Made by a program: the position numbers and the translations under genes. A stretch of 37,050 nt of DNA from Halolactibacillus alkaliphilus (lineage in GTDB: Bacteria; Bacillota; Bacilli; Bacillales; Amphibacillaceae), in the NCBI RefSeq assembly GCF_900115465.1, contig NZ_FOWN01000027.1, positions 1-37,050 on the forward strand, in the 5' to 3' direction. Below are positions 1 through 8,779 of the stretch, piece after piece (the first letter of the stretch is position 1; each line of letters starts with the position of its first letter). The notes beneath the pieces were generated by a model. It was given only the letters and a program-made list of their open reading frames with translations, was not told where the DNA came from and made no database searches.

Positions 1-254
1 ACTTTACTTTCACAAGACATGTTGGTACAAAACCATTTTTTACTTCTCAGATAAATGCGTACCGCCTTATTTTGAATAGGTAAATCATCAATCACCCTTG
101 TGTAATGACTATGCGCGCGACAACTTTTCTGATGGCAATGCGGGCATGTGGCGCTTTTTGATTCTATAAACGCCACAACATGAATACTATCGGTTTCTTC
201 TGATATTGATACGATGTGAATATGAGGGTCAAGTGTCGTGATAGAATGAAGCAT
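1..254 (-). CDS. ISL3-family transposase, N-terminal part (runs off left edge)
   Basis: My own minus-strand translation from the ATG at 252-254 stays open for 84 codons to the window edge. It begins MLHSITTLDPHIHIVSISEE and contains the CPHC zinc-finger knuckle (about residues 37-40) and the RSKKWFC segment with a following cysteine. Both are typical of the N-terminal zinc-binding domain of ISL3 transposases. A GGGGTG ribosome binding site precedes the ATG. The catalytic DDE domain is not in this part. It is read on the same strand as the C-terminal transposase fragment at the right edge, so the two are the two ends of separate direct copies, or of one type of element at an assembly break. 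Confidence 0.85.
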   Translation of the reverse strand, partial: MLHSITTLDPHIHIVSISEETDSIHVVAFIESKSATCPHCHQKSCRAHSHYTRVIDDLPIQNKAVRIYLRSKKWFCTNMSCESK

Positions 255-324
255 AACAATCACCCCTTTCACTATCCTATACCCTGTTTTGGATACTCCA
301 TATCCCCAAAGTTGCGTAAGAACC
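1..324 (-). mobile_element. ISL3-family insertion sequence, partial (transposase-start end)
   Basis: This is the upstream end of an IS whose remainder lies left of the window. The terminal inverted repeat runs to base 324 and reads, on the minus strand, GGTTCTTACGCAACTTTGGG followed by GATA. The same repeat, differing at one base, opens the second copy at 36722. Inside it lies the N-terminus of an ISL3-type transposase. ISL3 elements usually duplicate 8 bp of target; the flank here is GTATAATT (325-332), but the partner flank is outside the window, so the duplication cannot be tested. Confidence 0.85.
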
Positions 325-408
325 GTATAATTGGACATATCGCAAGCATTTTCAGTCTCAATGATGATGGAAGCGTGGAACATTTTGCCTTTAACCTGCT
401 TTGCCTTC

Positions 409-437
409 TTGACATAAAGAATTTTGGGGATTAGAAT
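409..437 (+). promoter_or_regulatory. Predicted SigA promoter of rny
   Basis: TTGACA (409-414), a 17-base spacer and TAGAAT (432-437) match the vegetative consensus at 11 of 12 positions. The start point would be about 444, giving an rny leader of about 110 nt. The spacer contains the 12-mer AATTTTGGGGAT, which also occurs in the IS terminal repeat. Confidence 0.7.
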
Positions 438-442
438 GAGAA

Positions 443-471
443 GTGTATAATTCTCTGTTTGGATTATACAC
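443..471 (+). promoter_or_regulatory. Perfect 9-bp inverted repeat at the predicted rny transcription start
   Basis: GTGTATAAT (443-451) and ATTATACAC (463-471) are exact reverse complements separated by 11 bases. The repeat begins just where transcription from the 409-437 promoter should start. It is either an operator or a hairpin at the very 5' end of the rny mRNA. No regulator is recognised. Confidence 0.5.
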
Positions 472-555
472 AAAATTAATGACGCATTCATATGACTATG
501 AAAAGTACATGCCGACTTAAACACGAAAAAACGAATAGCAAGAGGAGGTGAAATC

Positions 556-2127
556 ATGAACATCACAAACATTTTGATTCTCGTCATCTCCAGTTTGGCT
601 ATCCTAATCGTCGGTATTGTTGTTGGCTATTGGATTCGAAAATCAATTGCAGAGAAAAAGATTTCGAGTGCAGAAGAATTAGCTAAGCAAATCGTTCAAG
701 AAGGCCACCGTAATGCAGAAGTTGCGAAAAAGGAAGCGTTACTTGAGGCGAAAGATGAAAATCATAAAATTCGTCAAGATTTGGAACAAGAAATTCGTGA
801 GCGTCGTCTTGAACTTCAAAAACAAGAAAATCGCTTAATGCAAAAAGAAGAAAATCTTGATCGCAAAGACGATACGTTGGACAAACGTGAGCGTATGCAA
901 GAGAAAAAAGAAGCAATTTTAGCAGAAAAACAACAACAAATTGAAGAAATGGAAGGCAAAGTAGACGCAATGTTGCAAGAGCAACAGGCTGAACTGGAGC
1001 GCATTTCTGGTTTAACTGCAGACCAAGCGAAGCAGGCGATTTTAGAACGAGTCGAAAAAGAAGTGAGTCATGAATCCGCACTTATTATTAAAGAGGCTGA
1101 AAACAGAACAAAAGAAGAAGCTGATAAAAAAGCGAAAGAAATTTTATCACTCGCGATGCAGCGTTGTGCTTCAGATCACGTCGCAGAAACAACGGTTTCT
1201 GTCGTGAATCTTCCAAACGATGAAATGAAAGGTCGTATTATTGGTCGAGAAGGCCGTAATATTCGTACTTTAGAAACGCTGACAGGTATTGATTTAATTA
1301 TTGATGATACACCTGAAGCGGTTATCCTTTCAGGATTTGATCCAATTCGTCGTGAAACTGCACGTATCGCTTTAGAAAAACTTGTTCAAGATGGTCGTAT
1401 TCACCCAGCACGTATTGAAGAAATGGTTGATAAAGCTCGTCGTGAAGTTGATGAGTACATCAGAGAAGTTGGGGAAGAAACAACCTTTGAAGTCGGGGTT
1501 CACGGTTTGCATCCAGACTTAATCAAAATCCTTGGTCGTATGAAGTATCGTACGAGCTATGGGCAAAATGTCTTAAAACACTCAATTGAAGTAGCTCATT
1601 TATCGGGATTACTTGCAAGTGAGCTAGGACAAGACGTTACATTAGCGAAGCGTGCAGGTTTGCTTCATGATATTGGTAAAGCTATCGATCATGAGGTTGA
1701 AGGTAGTCACGTAGAAATCGGTAAAGAATTGGCTATCAAATACAAAGAAAAAGAGATTGTTGTCAATGCGATTGCCTCTCACCATGGAGACGAAGAGCCG
1801 ACATCCATTATTGCTGTACTCGTAGCTGCGGCTGATGCTTTATCTGCGGCAAGACCAGGAGCAAGAAGTGAAACATTAGAAAATTACATTAAACGTCTTG
1901 AGAAACTCGAAGAGATTTCAGAATCCTATGATGGGGTTGAGAAATCGTTCGCTATTCAAGCAGGGCGTGAAGTGCGTATTATGGTAAAACCTGATGAAAT
2001 TGATGATTTAGAAGCAGCGCGTTTATCTAGAGATATTAGAAAACGTATTGAGGATGAATTAACATTCCCAGGCCATATTAAAGTTACTGTTATTCGCGAA
2101 ACGCGTGCAGTGGAATACGCTAAATAA
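556..2127 (+). CDS. rny: Ribonuclease Y
   Basis: This is the membrane-anchored endoribonuclease that initiates decay and processing of many mRNAs in Firmicutes. The 523 residues show the standard layout. There is one N-terminal membrane helix (about 5-25), then a long charged coiled coil (about 30-200). A KH RNA-binding domain follows, with [15 protein letters not shown] at about 227-241. An HD metal-dependent domain carries [12 protein letters not shown] at about 370-381. The C-terminus [10 protein letters not shown] is as in B. subtilis. GGAGGTG sits just before the ATG. It has its own promoter and a terminator directly after, so it looks monocistronic. RicA, encoded 3 kb downstream, is part of the complex that modulates RNase Y in B. 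subtilis. The gene usually has recA/cinA upstream; here an IS lies there instead. Confidence 0.97.
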   Translation: MNITNILILVISSLAILIVGIVVGYWIRKSIAEKKISSAEELAKQIVQEGHRNAEVAKKEALLEAKDENHKIRQDLEQEIRERRLELQKQENRLMQKEENLDRKDDTLDKRERMQEKKEAILAEKQQQIEEMEGKVDAMLQEQQAELERISGLTADQAKQAILERVEKEVSHESALIIKEAENRTKEEADKKAKEILSLAMQRCASDHVAETTVSVVNLPNDEMKGRIIGREGRNIRTLETLTGIDLIIDDTPEAVILSGFDPIRRETARIALEKLVQDGRIHPARIEEMVDKARREVDEYIREVGEETTFEVGVHGLHPDLIKILGRMKYRTSYGQNVLKHSIEVAHLSGLLASELGQDVTLAKRAGLLHDIGKAIDHEVEGSHVEIGKELAIKYKEKEIVVNAIASHHGDEEPTSIIAVLVAAADALSAARPGARSETLENYIKRLEKLEEISESYDGVEKSFAIQAGREVRIMVKPDEIDDLEAARLSRDIRKRIEDELTFPGHIKVTVIRETRAVEYAK

Positions 2128-2143
2128 TGAACATGCGAAAATG

Positions 2144-2175
2144 AAAGGAGCGACTTTACGGTCGCTTCTTTTTTG
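2144..2175 (+). terminator. Rho-independent terminator after rny
   Basis: Stem AAAGGAGCGAC / GTCGCTTCTTT (one G-U pair) with a 6-base loop, followed by a T run. Confidence 0.8.
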
Positions 2176-2188
2176 TTCGCTCTAAATG

Positions 2189-2197
2189 TGATAAAAT
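2189..2197 (+). promoter_or_regulatory. Possible extended -10 promoter for ymdB
   Basis: TGATAAAAT matches an extended -10 (TGn plus TAAAAT) just after the rny terminator and 49 bases before the ymdB start. There is no clear -35. Confidence 0.4.
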
Positions 2198-2245
2198 GAA
2201 GAATGCTTATACGTGAGGATTGAAAAATAGAAAGAGGTTTAATGT

Positions 2246-3043
2246 ATGCGAATATTATTTATTGGAGATGTTGTTGGTTCACTTGGACGTGATCAACTAA
2301 AAAGCTATTTGCCACAATTAAAACAAAAGTACCAACCACAATTAACTATTGTTAATGGTGAAAACGCAGCAGCAGGAAAAGGGATCACGGAAAAAATTTA
2401 TAAACAATGCTTAGAATGGGGCGCGGATTTCTTGACGATGGGAAATCACACCTTTGATAAGCGTGATATTTTTGATTTTATTGATTCGGCCGACAAAATG
2501 GTCCGACCCGCTAATTTCCCTGAAGGTACACCAGGAAAGGGGATTGGTTATGTAAATGTTAATGGTACTGAGGTTGCGATTATTAACCTGCAAGGGCGAA
2601 CGTTTTTACCGCCAATCGAAGACCCTTTTCGTTATGCAGATAAATTAGTTGAAGAAGCAAAACAACGGACAAATACTATCTTCGTGGATTTTCATGCTGA
2701 AGCTACGAGTGAAAAACTTGCCTTAGCTTGGTATCTTGATGGACGTGTTAGTGCTGTTGTCGGGACGCATACTCATGTACAAACCGCAGATAATCGATTA
2801 CTCGATAACGGTACCGCTTATATTACTGATGTGGGGATGACAGGTCCTTACGATGGGATTATCGGTACGGATCGTGAAGCGGTTTTAAAAAGGTTCCTTA
2901 CTCAGCTACCTGTCCGCTTTGAAGCGGCCAAGAGTGGTAAAGTGCAGTTATCTGGTGTTGTCATCGATATAGACAATAAAACAGGGAAGGCTTCAAAGAT
3001 TGATCGAATCTTAATTAATGATGATCATCCGTTCTTCGGCTAA
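2246..3043 (+). CDS. ymdB: YmdB-family metallophosphoesterase (2',3'-cyclic nucleotide phosphodiesterase)
   Basis: In B. subtilis YmdB is a phosphodiesterase that affects the switch between motility and biofilm states. All metal-site residues of the family are visible in the 265 aa: D8 (GDVVG), E39-N40 (NGENA), N67-H68 (GNHTFDKRD), H150 (FHAE) and H175/H177 (GTHTHVQT). The length is that of the family. The ribosome binding site is AGAGG. It lies between rny and spoVS as in B. subtilis. There is no obvious terminator before spoVS, so the two may be co-transcribed. Confidence 0.95.
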   Translation: MRILFIGDVVGSLGRDQLKSYLPQLKQKYQPQLTIVNGENAAAGKGITEKIYKQCLEWGADFLTMGNHTFDKRDIFDFIDSADKMVRPANFPEGTPGKGIGYVNVNGTEVAIINLQGRTFLPPIEDPFRYADKLVEEAKQRTNTIFVDFHAEATSEKLALAWYLDGRVSAVVGTHTHVQTADNRLLDNGTAYITDVGMTGPYDGIIGTDREAVLKRFLTQLPVRFEAAKSGKVQLSGVVIDIDNKTGKASKIDRILINDDHPFFG

Positions 3044-3105
3044 TTGGTATAGTCGCGTCTTATTGTGAATATAGTGAAGGGAGTAACAATAAGGAGGCTA
3101 TTATA

Positions 3106-3366
3106 ATGAATGTATTAAAAGTATCGTCAAAGTCTAATCCAAACAAAGTAGCGGGGGCGCTTGCAAATGTCTTACGCGAACGAGGGAATGCCGAAATTCA
3201 AGCAATTGGGGCTGGGGCGCTGAATCAGTCACTCAAGGCGATTGCCATTGCTAGGGGGTTTGTTGCCCCGAGTGGCATTGATTTAGTCTGTGTGCCAGCA
3301 TTTACAGATATTTTAATTGAGAATGAAGAACGAACAGCCATGAAATTAATTATTGAACCGCGATAA
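3106..3366 (+). CDS. spoVS: Stage V sporulation protein S
   Basis: SpoVS is a small Alba-like protein that affects septation and coat assembly during sporulation. The 86 aa have the conserved start MNVLKVSSKSNPNKVAGALA, the central GAGALNQ..KAIAIARGFVAP and the end of about 86 residues typical of the family. AAGGAGG precedes the ATG. A strong terminator follows, so it is the last gene of the ymdB-spoVS unit. I could not identify a convincing SigH promoter upstream, although B. subtilis spoVS has one. Confidence 0.96.
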   Translation: MNVLKVSSKSNPNKVAGALANVLRERGNAEIQAIGAGALNQSLKAIAIARGFVAPSGIDLVCVPAFTDILIENEERTAMKLIIEPR

Positions 3367-3372
3367 GTGAAG

Positions 3373-3397
3373 CGCCTCCTTTTTGGAGGCGTTTTTT
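3373..3397 (+). terminator. Terminator after spoVS
   Basis: CGCCTCC / GGAGGCG stem with a 5-T loop and a 6-T tail. Confidence 0.9.
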
Positions 3398-3497
3398 GTG
3401 ACAGAAAAATGACAAATATTCGATAGACACCCATTTAAATCGCTTGCATGATAAACTGTAAAGGGAAATGTAATGATACAATTGGAGGCAGATGTCG

Positions 3498-5012
3498 ATG
3501 AATGAAATACAGCGTACGAAATCTAGTGGCGTAAAACCAACACCAAAGGAACACTTAGAAAGAATGAGAAAAGGCATGACAGAAGCAACTTATCAACCCC
3601 CGGATCTAAGAAAAGCCAAAAAACGTTTAAAACAAGATGTCATGGTTCACTATGATTTCCAAATACCATTGGATATGCAAAAAATCGGCATAAATAAACA
3701 TTACTATATTCGTACATATGGTTGTCAAATGAATGAACACGATACAGAAGTGATGGCCGGATTATTAACTTCAATGGGTTTTACTCAAACTGATAAAATG
3801 TCACAAGCTGATGTGATTTTGCTGAATACGTGTGCGATTAGGGAAAATGCTGAAAACAAAGTATTTGGAGAGTTAGGACATTTAAAACCGTTAAAAAAAG
3901 AAAATCCAGATGTAATTGTCGGTATTTGTGGCTGTATGTCACAAGAGGAAGCGGTTGTTCATCGGATTATGCGGAAGCATCCGTTTGTAGACATGATATT
4001 TGGCACGCATAATATTCACCGATTACCTCACCTACTAAAAGAAGCGATGTTCCAAAAAGCGATGGTAGTTGAGGTTTGGTCAAAAGAAGGCGATATTATT
4101 GAGAATCTTCCTAAAGTGCGTAAAGGTCATTTAAAAGCTTGGGTGAATATAATGTACGGTTGTGATAAGTTTTGTACATACTGTATCGTTCCTTACACAA
4201 GAGGAAAAGAACGCAGTCGAATGCCTGAAGATATCATTCAAGAAGTTAAACAACTTGCGCAAGAAGGATATAAGGAAGTGACGTTGCTCGGTCAGAATGT
4301 CAATGCTTATGGAAAAGACTTAGCTTTTGACTATAGTCTGGGTCACCTCATGGATGAATTACGATTGATTGATATTCCAAGAATTCGATTTACAACTTCA
4401 CATCCAAAAGATTTTGATGATCATTTGATTGATATTCTAGCTAAAGGTAAGAACCTTCTTCATCACATACATCTACCGGTGCAATCCGGTAGTTCAGACA
4501 TACTTCGAGTCATGGCGCGTCGCCATACACGTGAAGATTATCTCACGCTCGTGAAAAAAATCCAAGCAAAAATACCAAATGTTACGTTAACGACAGATAT
4601 TATCGTTGGTTTTCCGAATGAAACAGACGAACAGTTCGAGGAAACGTTATCACTTGTTAGGACCGTTGGATTTGAACATGCGTTTACCTTTATCTATTCT
4701 CCGCGTGAAGGAACACCAGCTGCCCGGTGGAAAGACACTACACCGATGGAAGTTAAAAAATCACGATTACAACGTTTGAATACATTAGTAAATCAACAAT
4801 CTAAACAAGCGATGGAGAAGTATATCAATCAAGTGGTCGATGTTTTAGTTGAGGGTGAAAGTCGAAAGAATGAAGCTGTCCTAGCAGGATATACAGAACA
4901 AAATAAGTTAGTTAACTTTAAAGCGCCGAAACACTTGATTGGTCAGATTGTCCCTGTTAAAATTACAGAGGCAAAGACATGGTCGCTGTATGGAGAATGG
5001 GTGACAGAATAG
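3498..5012 (+). CDS. miaB: tRNA-2-methylthio-N6-dimethylallyladenosine synthase
   Basis: MiaB is a radical-SAM methylthiotransferase that acts on i6A37 of tRNAs, the product of MiaA, which is also encoded in this window. The N-terminal cluster cysteines are in [26 protein letters not shown] and [10 protein letters not shown]. The radical-SAM CxxxCxxC motif is in [22 protein letters not shown]. The C-terminus is a TRAM domain. I place the start at the second ATG (3498, MNEIQ), 504 aa. There GGAGG (3484-3488) has a 9-base spacing, and the B. subtilis protein also begins MNEK. The ATG at 3492 is only 3 bases from it. The long N-terminal extension before the first domain is normal for Bacillus MiaB. 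The stop is 13 bases before ricA. Confidence 0.96.
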   Translation: MNEIQRTKSSGVKPTPKEHLERMRKGMTEATYQPPDLRKAKKRLKQDVMVHYDFQIPLDMQKIGINKHYYIRTYGCQMNEHDTEVMAGLLTSMGFTQTDKMSQADVILLNTCAIRENAENKVFGELGHLKPLKKENPDVIVGICGCMSQEEAVVHRIMRKHPFVDMIFGTHNIHRLPHLLKEAMFQKAMVVEVWSKEGDIIENLPKVRKGHLKAWVNIMYGCDKFCTYCIVPYTRGKERSRMPEDIIQEVKQLAQEGYKEVTLLGQNVNAYGKDLAFDYSLGHLMDELRLIDIPRIRFTTSHPKDFDDHLIDILAKGKNLLHHIHLPVQSGSSDILRVMARRHTREDYLTLVKKIQAKIPNVTLTTDIIVGFPNETDEQFEETLSLVRTVGFEHAFTFIYSPREGTPAARWKDTTPMEVKKSRLQRLNTLVNQQSKQAMEKYINQVVDVLVEGESRKNEAVLAGYTEQNKLVNFKAPKHLIGQIVPVKITEAKTWSLYGEWVTE

Positions 5013-5025
5013 TGGGGTGGAAGAT

Positions 5026-5400
5026 ATGCATTATCAAGATGATGACATCTTAGCGTATACAAAAGAAGTCGCTGACAAGCTTGAACAATTAGAAGATGTT
5101 CAACGTTTCAAAGTGATTAAAGCGAAGTTGGACCAACATGAAAAAATTAAGCACCATATAAGTCAGATTAAACAACTACAAAAGCAAGCGGTTAACCTCC
5201 AAGCATACGGAAAAACAGCCGCTGTCACTGCTGTAGATAAAGAAATTGATGCAATACAGGCAGAGATAGATGCGCTACCAATTGTTGAAGAGTTTAAAAT
5301 GACACAAGTTGAGGTTAACGCCATCTTGCAATCACTTATTGGTGAAATTAATCAACAGATTTCCGATGCGTTAGATCGTACCAATATAAAAGATGCCTAA
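5026..5400 (+). CDS. ricA: RicA family regulator (YmcA), without cysteines
   Basis: In B. subtilis RicA forms the Y-complex with RicF and RicT, carries Fe-S clusters and stimulates RNase Y-dependent processing, biofilm formation, competence and sporulation. The 124 aa align well: KQLQKQAVNLQAYGKT and the IVEEFK..QVEVNAILQSL segment are typical of the com_ylbF/YmcA fold. The ATG at 5026 gives the family-like start MHYQDDDI. An in-frame GTG at 5017 lies inside the ribosome binding site. This copy contains no cysteine at all and stops short of the cysteine-bearing tail of the B. subtilis protein. It is probably co-transcribed with miaB (13-base gap). Confidence 0.9.
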   Translation: MHYQDDDILAYTKEVADKLEQLEDVQRFKVIKAKLDQHEKIKHHISQIKQLQKQAVNLQAYGKTAAVTAVDKEIDAIQAEIDALPIVEEFKMTQVEVNAILQSLIGEINQQISDALDRTNIKDA

Positions 5401-5414
5401 GGGTATCTTTTTTT
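5389..5414 (+). terminator. Terminator overlapping the ricA stop
   Basis: AAAGATGCC (5389-5397) pairs with GGTATCTTT (5402-5410, one G-U) around TAAG, followed by Ts. The stop codon lies in the loop. Confidence 0.75.
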
Positions 5415-5419
5415 CTTTG

Positions 5420-5448
5420 CACATCTTTAAATCTTTTAGCATAGACTA
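5420..5448 (+). promoter_or_regulatory. SigK-type promoter of cotE
   Basis: CACA (5420-5423), a 16-base spacer and CATAGACTA (5440-5448) match the mother-cell SigK pattern (AC, 16-17 bases, CATAnnnTA). cotE in B. subtilis is read by SigE and SigK. The start point would be about 5455, 30 bases before the ATG. Confidence 0.65.
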
Positions 5449-5483
5449 TCTTATATAAGCCTAACTAGGTAGGAGGTTGTCTA

Positions 5484-5996
5484 ATGAGTTATTTAGAAAA
5501 AGATGTACGTGAGATCATTACGAAAGCGGTCATTGGTAAAGGAGAGAAAGTATCTACCTCAAAACATGTCATTAAGCCCGCCCATAGACCTGACAACATT
5601 TTAGGATGTTGGATTATTAACCATGTGTATCATGCGAAGCAACGTAAAGTAGACGCGGTAGATGTAAACGGTGAATTTGATATTAATGTATGGTATGCTT
5701 TTAATGATTCAACAAAAACGGAAGTTGTGACAGAGCATATTAGTTATCAGGATCCCGTGGAATTATCTGTGACGGACAAACATACATTAAATAAAGAAGC
5801 GGATGTTTACGCAAAAATGCTTAAACAACCACATTCAGTTGAATGTAAGATTAGCGAGGGTGATGGAACGATACGTGCCGAGGTGGAAAAAAGTTATCTT
5901 GTAGAAGTTATTGGCGATACAAAAGTATCTGTAAAGGTTGACCCTGGGTCTATTGATGATGAGCATTTTCACTGGTATAATCAAAAAGACGAATAA
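5484..5996 (+). CDS. cotE: Outer spore coat morphogenetic protein CotE
   Basis: CotE directs assembly of the outer spore coat in the mother cell. The 170 aa carry the family landmarks VREIITKAVIGKG near the N-terminus, ILGCWIINH, DINVWYAFNDSTKTEVVTEH and YLVEVIGDTKVSVKV. The protein is slightly shorter than the roughly 180 residues in B. subtilis and lacks most of the strongly acidic tail, ending SIDDEHFHWYNQKDE. The position between ricA and mutS is as in B. subtilis. It has its own sporulation promoter and terminator, so it is isolated from its neighbours. Its presence is good evidence that the lineage forms, or recently formed, endospores. Confidence 0.94.
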   Translation: MSYLEKDVREIITKAVIGKGEKVSTSKHVIKPAHRPDNILGCWIINHVYHAKQRKVDAVDVNGEFDINVWYAFNDSTKTEVVTEHISYQDPVELSVTDKHTLNKEADVYAKMLKQPHSVECKISEGDGTIRAEVEKSYLVEVIGDTKVSVKVDPGSIDDEHFHWYNQKDE

Positions 5997-6003
5997 AAAT
6001 TTA

Positions 6004-6032
6004 GAGCGTACTCTTTGTACGCTTTTTCTTTT
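6004..6032 (+). terminator. Terminator after cotE
   Basis: AGCGTAC / GTACGCT stem, 5-base loop, then a T-rich tail. Confidence 0.85.
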
Positions 6033-6071
6033 TATAGCGTTGTTTACCAACGCCTAGCTACGCTGAATCTA

Positions 6072-6080
6072 TGTTATAAT
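6072..6080 (+). promoter_or_regulatory. Extended -10 promoter of mutSL
   Basis: TGTTATAAT is a perfect extended -10 (TGn TATAAT) about 35 bases before the mutS start; no good -35. A 6-bp inverted repeat GCGTTG / CAACGC (6037-6053) lies just upstream and could be a regulator site. Confidence 0.6.
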
Positions 6081-6114
6081 ATTAAAAGGAAAAAAGTGAA
6101 TGGGAGTTATGAAG

Positions 6115-8775
6115 ATGCCAAGTTACACACCAATGATTGAACAATATTTAAAAATAAAGGCGCGTTACCAAGACTGTTTTCTATTCTTTCGGCTTGGCGA
6201 TTTTTATGAAATGTTCTTTACCGATGCAACTAAAGCTGCTCAAGAGCTGGAAATCACTCTGACAAGTCGAGATGGCGGGTCAGATGAGCGTATTCCGATG
6301 TGTGGTATTCCTTATCATGCGGCGACAAATTACATAAAAACACTTGTTGAACGCGGTTATAAAGTTGCGATTTGCGAACAAGTTGAGGACCCCAAAACGG
6401 CAAAAGGTGTCGTTAAAAGGGACGTGGTTCAAGTTATTACACCTGGGACAGTAATGGAAGGTGCGATGTTGTTAGAGCACGAAAATAATTACTTAGCGAG
6501 TGTTGAAACGGCAGGGGATGGCTTTGCGCTTAGCTTTGTTGATTTGTCAACAGGGGAACTATTCGCGGTCTTAGTTGAGCATATCGATCGGTTGAAAAGT
6601 GAAATATATAACCGTCCGATAAAAGAAATTGTAGTGCCTCCAACGCTCAGTGCAGCTGATTACAAAATACTTCGGGATGAACTACAACTGACGGTATCTT
6701 CGCAAGACTTGGAAAATATAACGATTGACCAGACGTTTATTGATCCTTTAACTTTGTCACTAACAAGCAAGCATTTAAAACAAGCTATCACAAGACTTAT
6801 TCATTATGTGCAAGCTACTCAACAACGTGCACTTGAGCATGTCCAAGTAGCAAAAGAAATTGTTTTGTCCGGTTATTTAGGCTTAGACATGCACTCAAAA
6901 AGAAATTTAGAATTGACTGAAACAATGATGAAAAAAGGTAAACAAGGTAGTTTGTTGTGGGTGTTAGATCAGACGGTGACTGCAATGGGAACCCGACGTT
7001 TAAAAAAATGGTTAGAACGACCGCTATTAGATCATCAAACATTACTTGATCGCTTCGATATCGTGGAAGGCTTCCTGAATCAATTTATTGAACGGGAAGC
7101 GTTAAGAGAAGATTTAAAAGCAATATATGATTTAGAGCGTCTGTCAGGTCGCGTGGCCTTTGGCAATGTGAGCCCGCGTGATTTATTACAATTGCGTTTA
7201 AGTTTAGAACGCGTACCTTCGCTTAAGACGACTTTAAAAGACTTTGACGCTTCGTCAATCAATGCGTTTGGCGATGTGCTAGATACCATGGAAGAATTAC
7301 AAACCTTACTTTTAACAAGCCTTGCTGAGGAACCACCACTTACCTTAAAAGAAGGAGGTATTATTCGGGATGGTTTTAATGAGCAACTCGATGACTATCG
7401 CTATGCGTCAAGAAACGGTAAACAATGGATTAGCGACCTGGAGCAAAAGGAGCGAGCAGAAACAAAAATTAAATCTTTAAAAATTGGGTATAACCGTGTC
7501 TTTGGATACTATATCGAAGTCACGAAAGCCAATCTACATTTATTGCCTGAGGGAAAATATGAGCGTAAACAAACACTGACCAATGCTGAACGTTATATTA
7601 CGCCAGAACTTAAAGAAAAAGAAAACTTAATTCTTCAAGCAGAGGAGAAAAGTCTTCAATTAGAACACGATTTGTTTGTGGCGTTAAGAGAGCAAGTTAA
7701 AGTGTTTATTCCTAGGTTACAAAAGCTTGCTGAACAAGTAAGTGCTATCGATGTGTTGCAAAGTTTTGCTGTTGTAAGTGAAAGTGAAGGCTATGTACGA
7801 CCAAAACTCACAACGGATGAGACGGTATCTATTATTAATGGCCGACACCCCGTTGTTGAAAAAGTCATGACTGACGGGATGTATGTGCCAAACAACATAA
7901 CATTGGATAAAAAAACAAAGATGCTGCTTATTACAGGACCTAATATGTCTGGTAAAAGTACTTACATGAGACAAGTGGCGTTAACTGTGATTATGGCTCA
8001 AATTGGGTGTTTTGTACCTGCTGATTCAGCGACTTTACCCGTCTTTGATCAGATTTTCACCCGGATAGGTGCCGCGGATGATTTAGTAAGTGGACAAAGT
8101 ACGTTTATGGTTGAAATGCTCGAATCTAAACATGCGATCACTCATGCGACAAAAAACAGTTTGATATTGCTGGATGAAATCGGCAGGGGAACAAGTACTT
8201 ATGATGGCATGGCTCTTGCACAGGCAATTATTGAATATGTACATGATTATATTGGTGCCAAAACCTTGTTTTCAACGCATTATCATGAATTAACGAGCCT
8301 AAGCGATACGCTTAAAAATTTAGAGAATGTTCATGTCTCTGCTGAAGAACATGACGGTGAGGTTGTTTTTTTACACAAGATTAAGCCAGGGCCCGCTGAT
8401 GAGAGCTATGGTATCCATGTAGCTAAATTAGCTGGTATGCCAGACACATTGATTGCGCGCGCTAATGTTATTCTTCATTTGCTTGAAGGTAACAACCATG
8501 ATGAAAAAGCATCTCACTGTGATAAAACGGGTAAGGGGAAATTGACGCCATCAACTAACAAGGATGTCCTCACAGAAAATGAGACGTCAGTAAATTCATT
8601 ACCAGCTCAGGGAGAAATGGATCAACTAAGTTTTTTCGAAACAGAAAAACCCATTGCTAAAGCGAAACCTTCTCAATTAGAAAAGAAACTTAAGCAAATG
8701 GATATACTGTCAATGACACCAATTGACGCGATGAATGCACTATACGAACTAAAACAAGACGTGCAAGGAGAGTGA
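6115..8775 (+). CDS. mutS: DNA mismatch repair protein MutS
   Basis: MutS is the mismatch-recognition ATPase. The mismatch-reading FYE motif is at residues 30-32 (GDFYEMFF). The connector and lever domains are followed by the ATPase, with Walker [10 protein letters not shown] (608-616) and Walker [17 protein letters not shown] (D687/E688). Near the C-terminus QLSFFE resembles the beta-clamp binding motif of Bacillus MutS. Three in-frame ATGs exist (6100, 6109, 6115). I chose 6115 because GGGAG (6102-6106) is 8 bases away and it gives the family-like start [16 protein letters not shown], 886 aa. ATG 6100 with AAAAGGA is the alternative. The mutL start follows the stop by only 4 bases, so they form an operon. 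Confidence 0.97.
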   Translation: MPSYTPMIEQYLKIKARYQDCFLFFRLGDFYEMFFTDATKAAQELEITLTSRDGGSDERIPMCGIPYHAATNYIKTLVERGYKVAICEQVEDPKTAKGVVKRDVVQVITPGTVMEGAMLLEHENNYLASVETAGDGFALSFVDLSTGELFAVLVEHIDRLKSEIYNRPIKEIVVPPTLSAADYKILRDELQLTVSSQDLENITIDQTFIDPLTLSLTSKHLKQAITRLIHYVQATQQRALEHVQVAKEIVLSGYLGLDMHSKRNLELTETMMKKGKQGSLLWVLDQTVTAMGTRRLKKWLERPLLDHQTLLDRFDIVEGFLNQFIEREALREDLKAIYDLERLSGRVAFGNVSPRDLLQLRLSLERVPSLKTTLKDFDASSINAFGDVLDTMEELQTLLLTSLAEEPPLTLKEGGIIRDGFNEQLDDYRYASRNGKQWISDLEQKERAETKIKSLKIGYNRVFGYYIEVTKANLHLLPEGKYERKQTLTNAERYITPELKEKENLILQAEEKSLQLEHDLFVALREQVKVFIPRLQKLAEQVSAIDVLQSFAVVSESEGYVRPKLTTDETVSIINGRHPVVEKVMTDGMYVPNNITLDKKTKMLLITGPNMSGKSTYMRQVALTVIMAQIGCFVPADSATLPVFDQIFTRIGAADDLVSGQSTFMVEMLESKHAITHATKNSLILLDEIGRGTSTYDGMALAQAIIEYVHDYIGAKTLFSTHYHELTSLSDTLKNLENVHVSAEEHDGEVVFLHKIKPGPADESYGIHVAKLAGMPDTLIARANVILHLLEGNNHDEKASHCDKTGKGKLTPSTNKDVLTENETSVNSLPAQGEMDQLSFFETEKPIAKAKPSQLEKKLKQMDILSMTPIDAMNALYELKQDVQGE

Positions 8776-8779
8776 TGAT

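Noticed and set aside
216-434. A 72-codon + strand reading at the left IS boundary.
   Set aside because: It crosses the IS end, has no ribosome binding site and is antisense to the transposase start.
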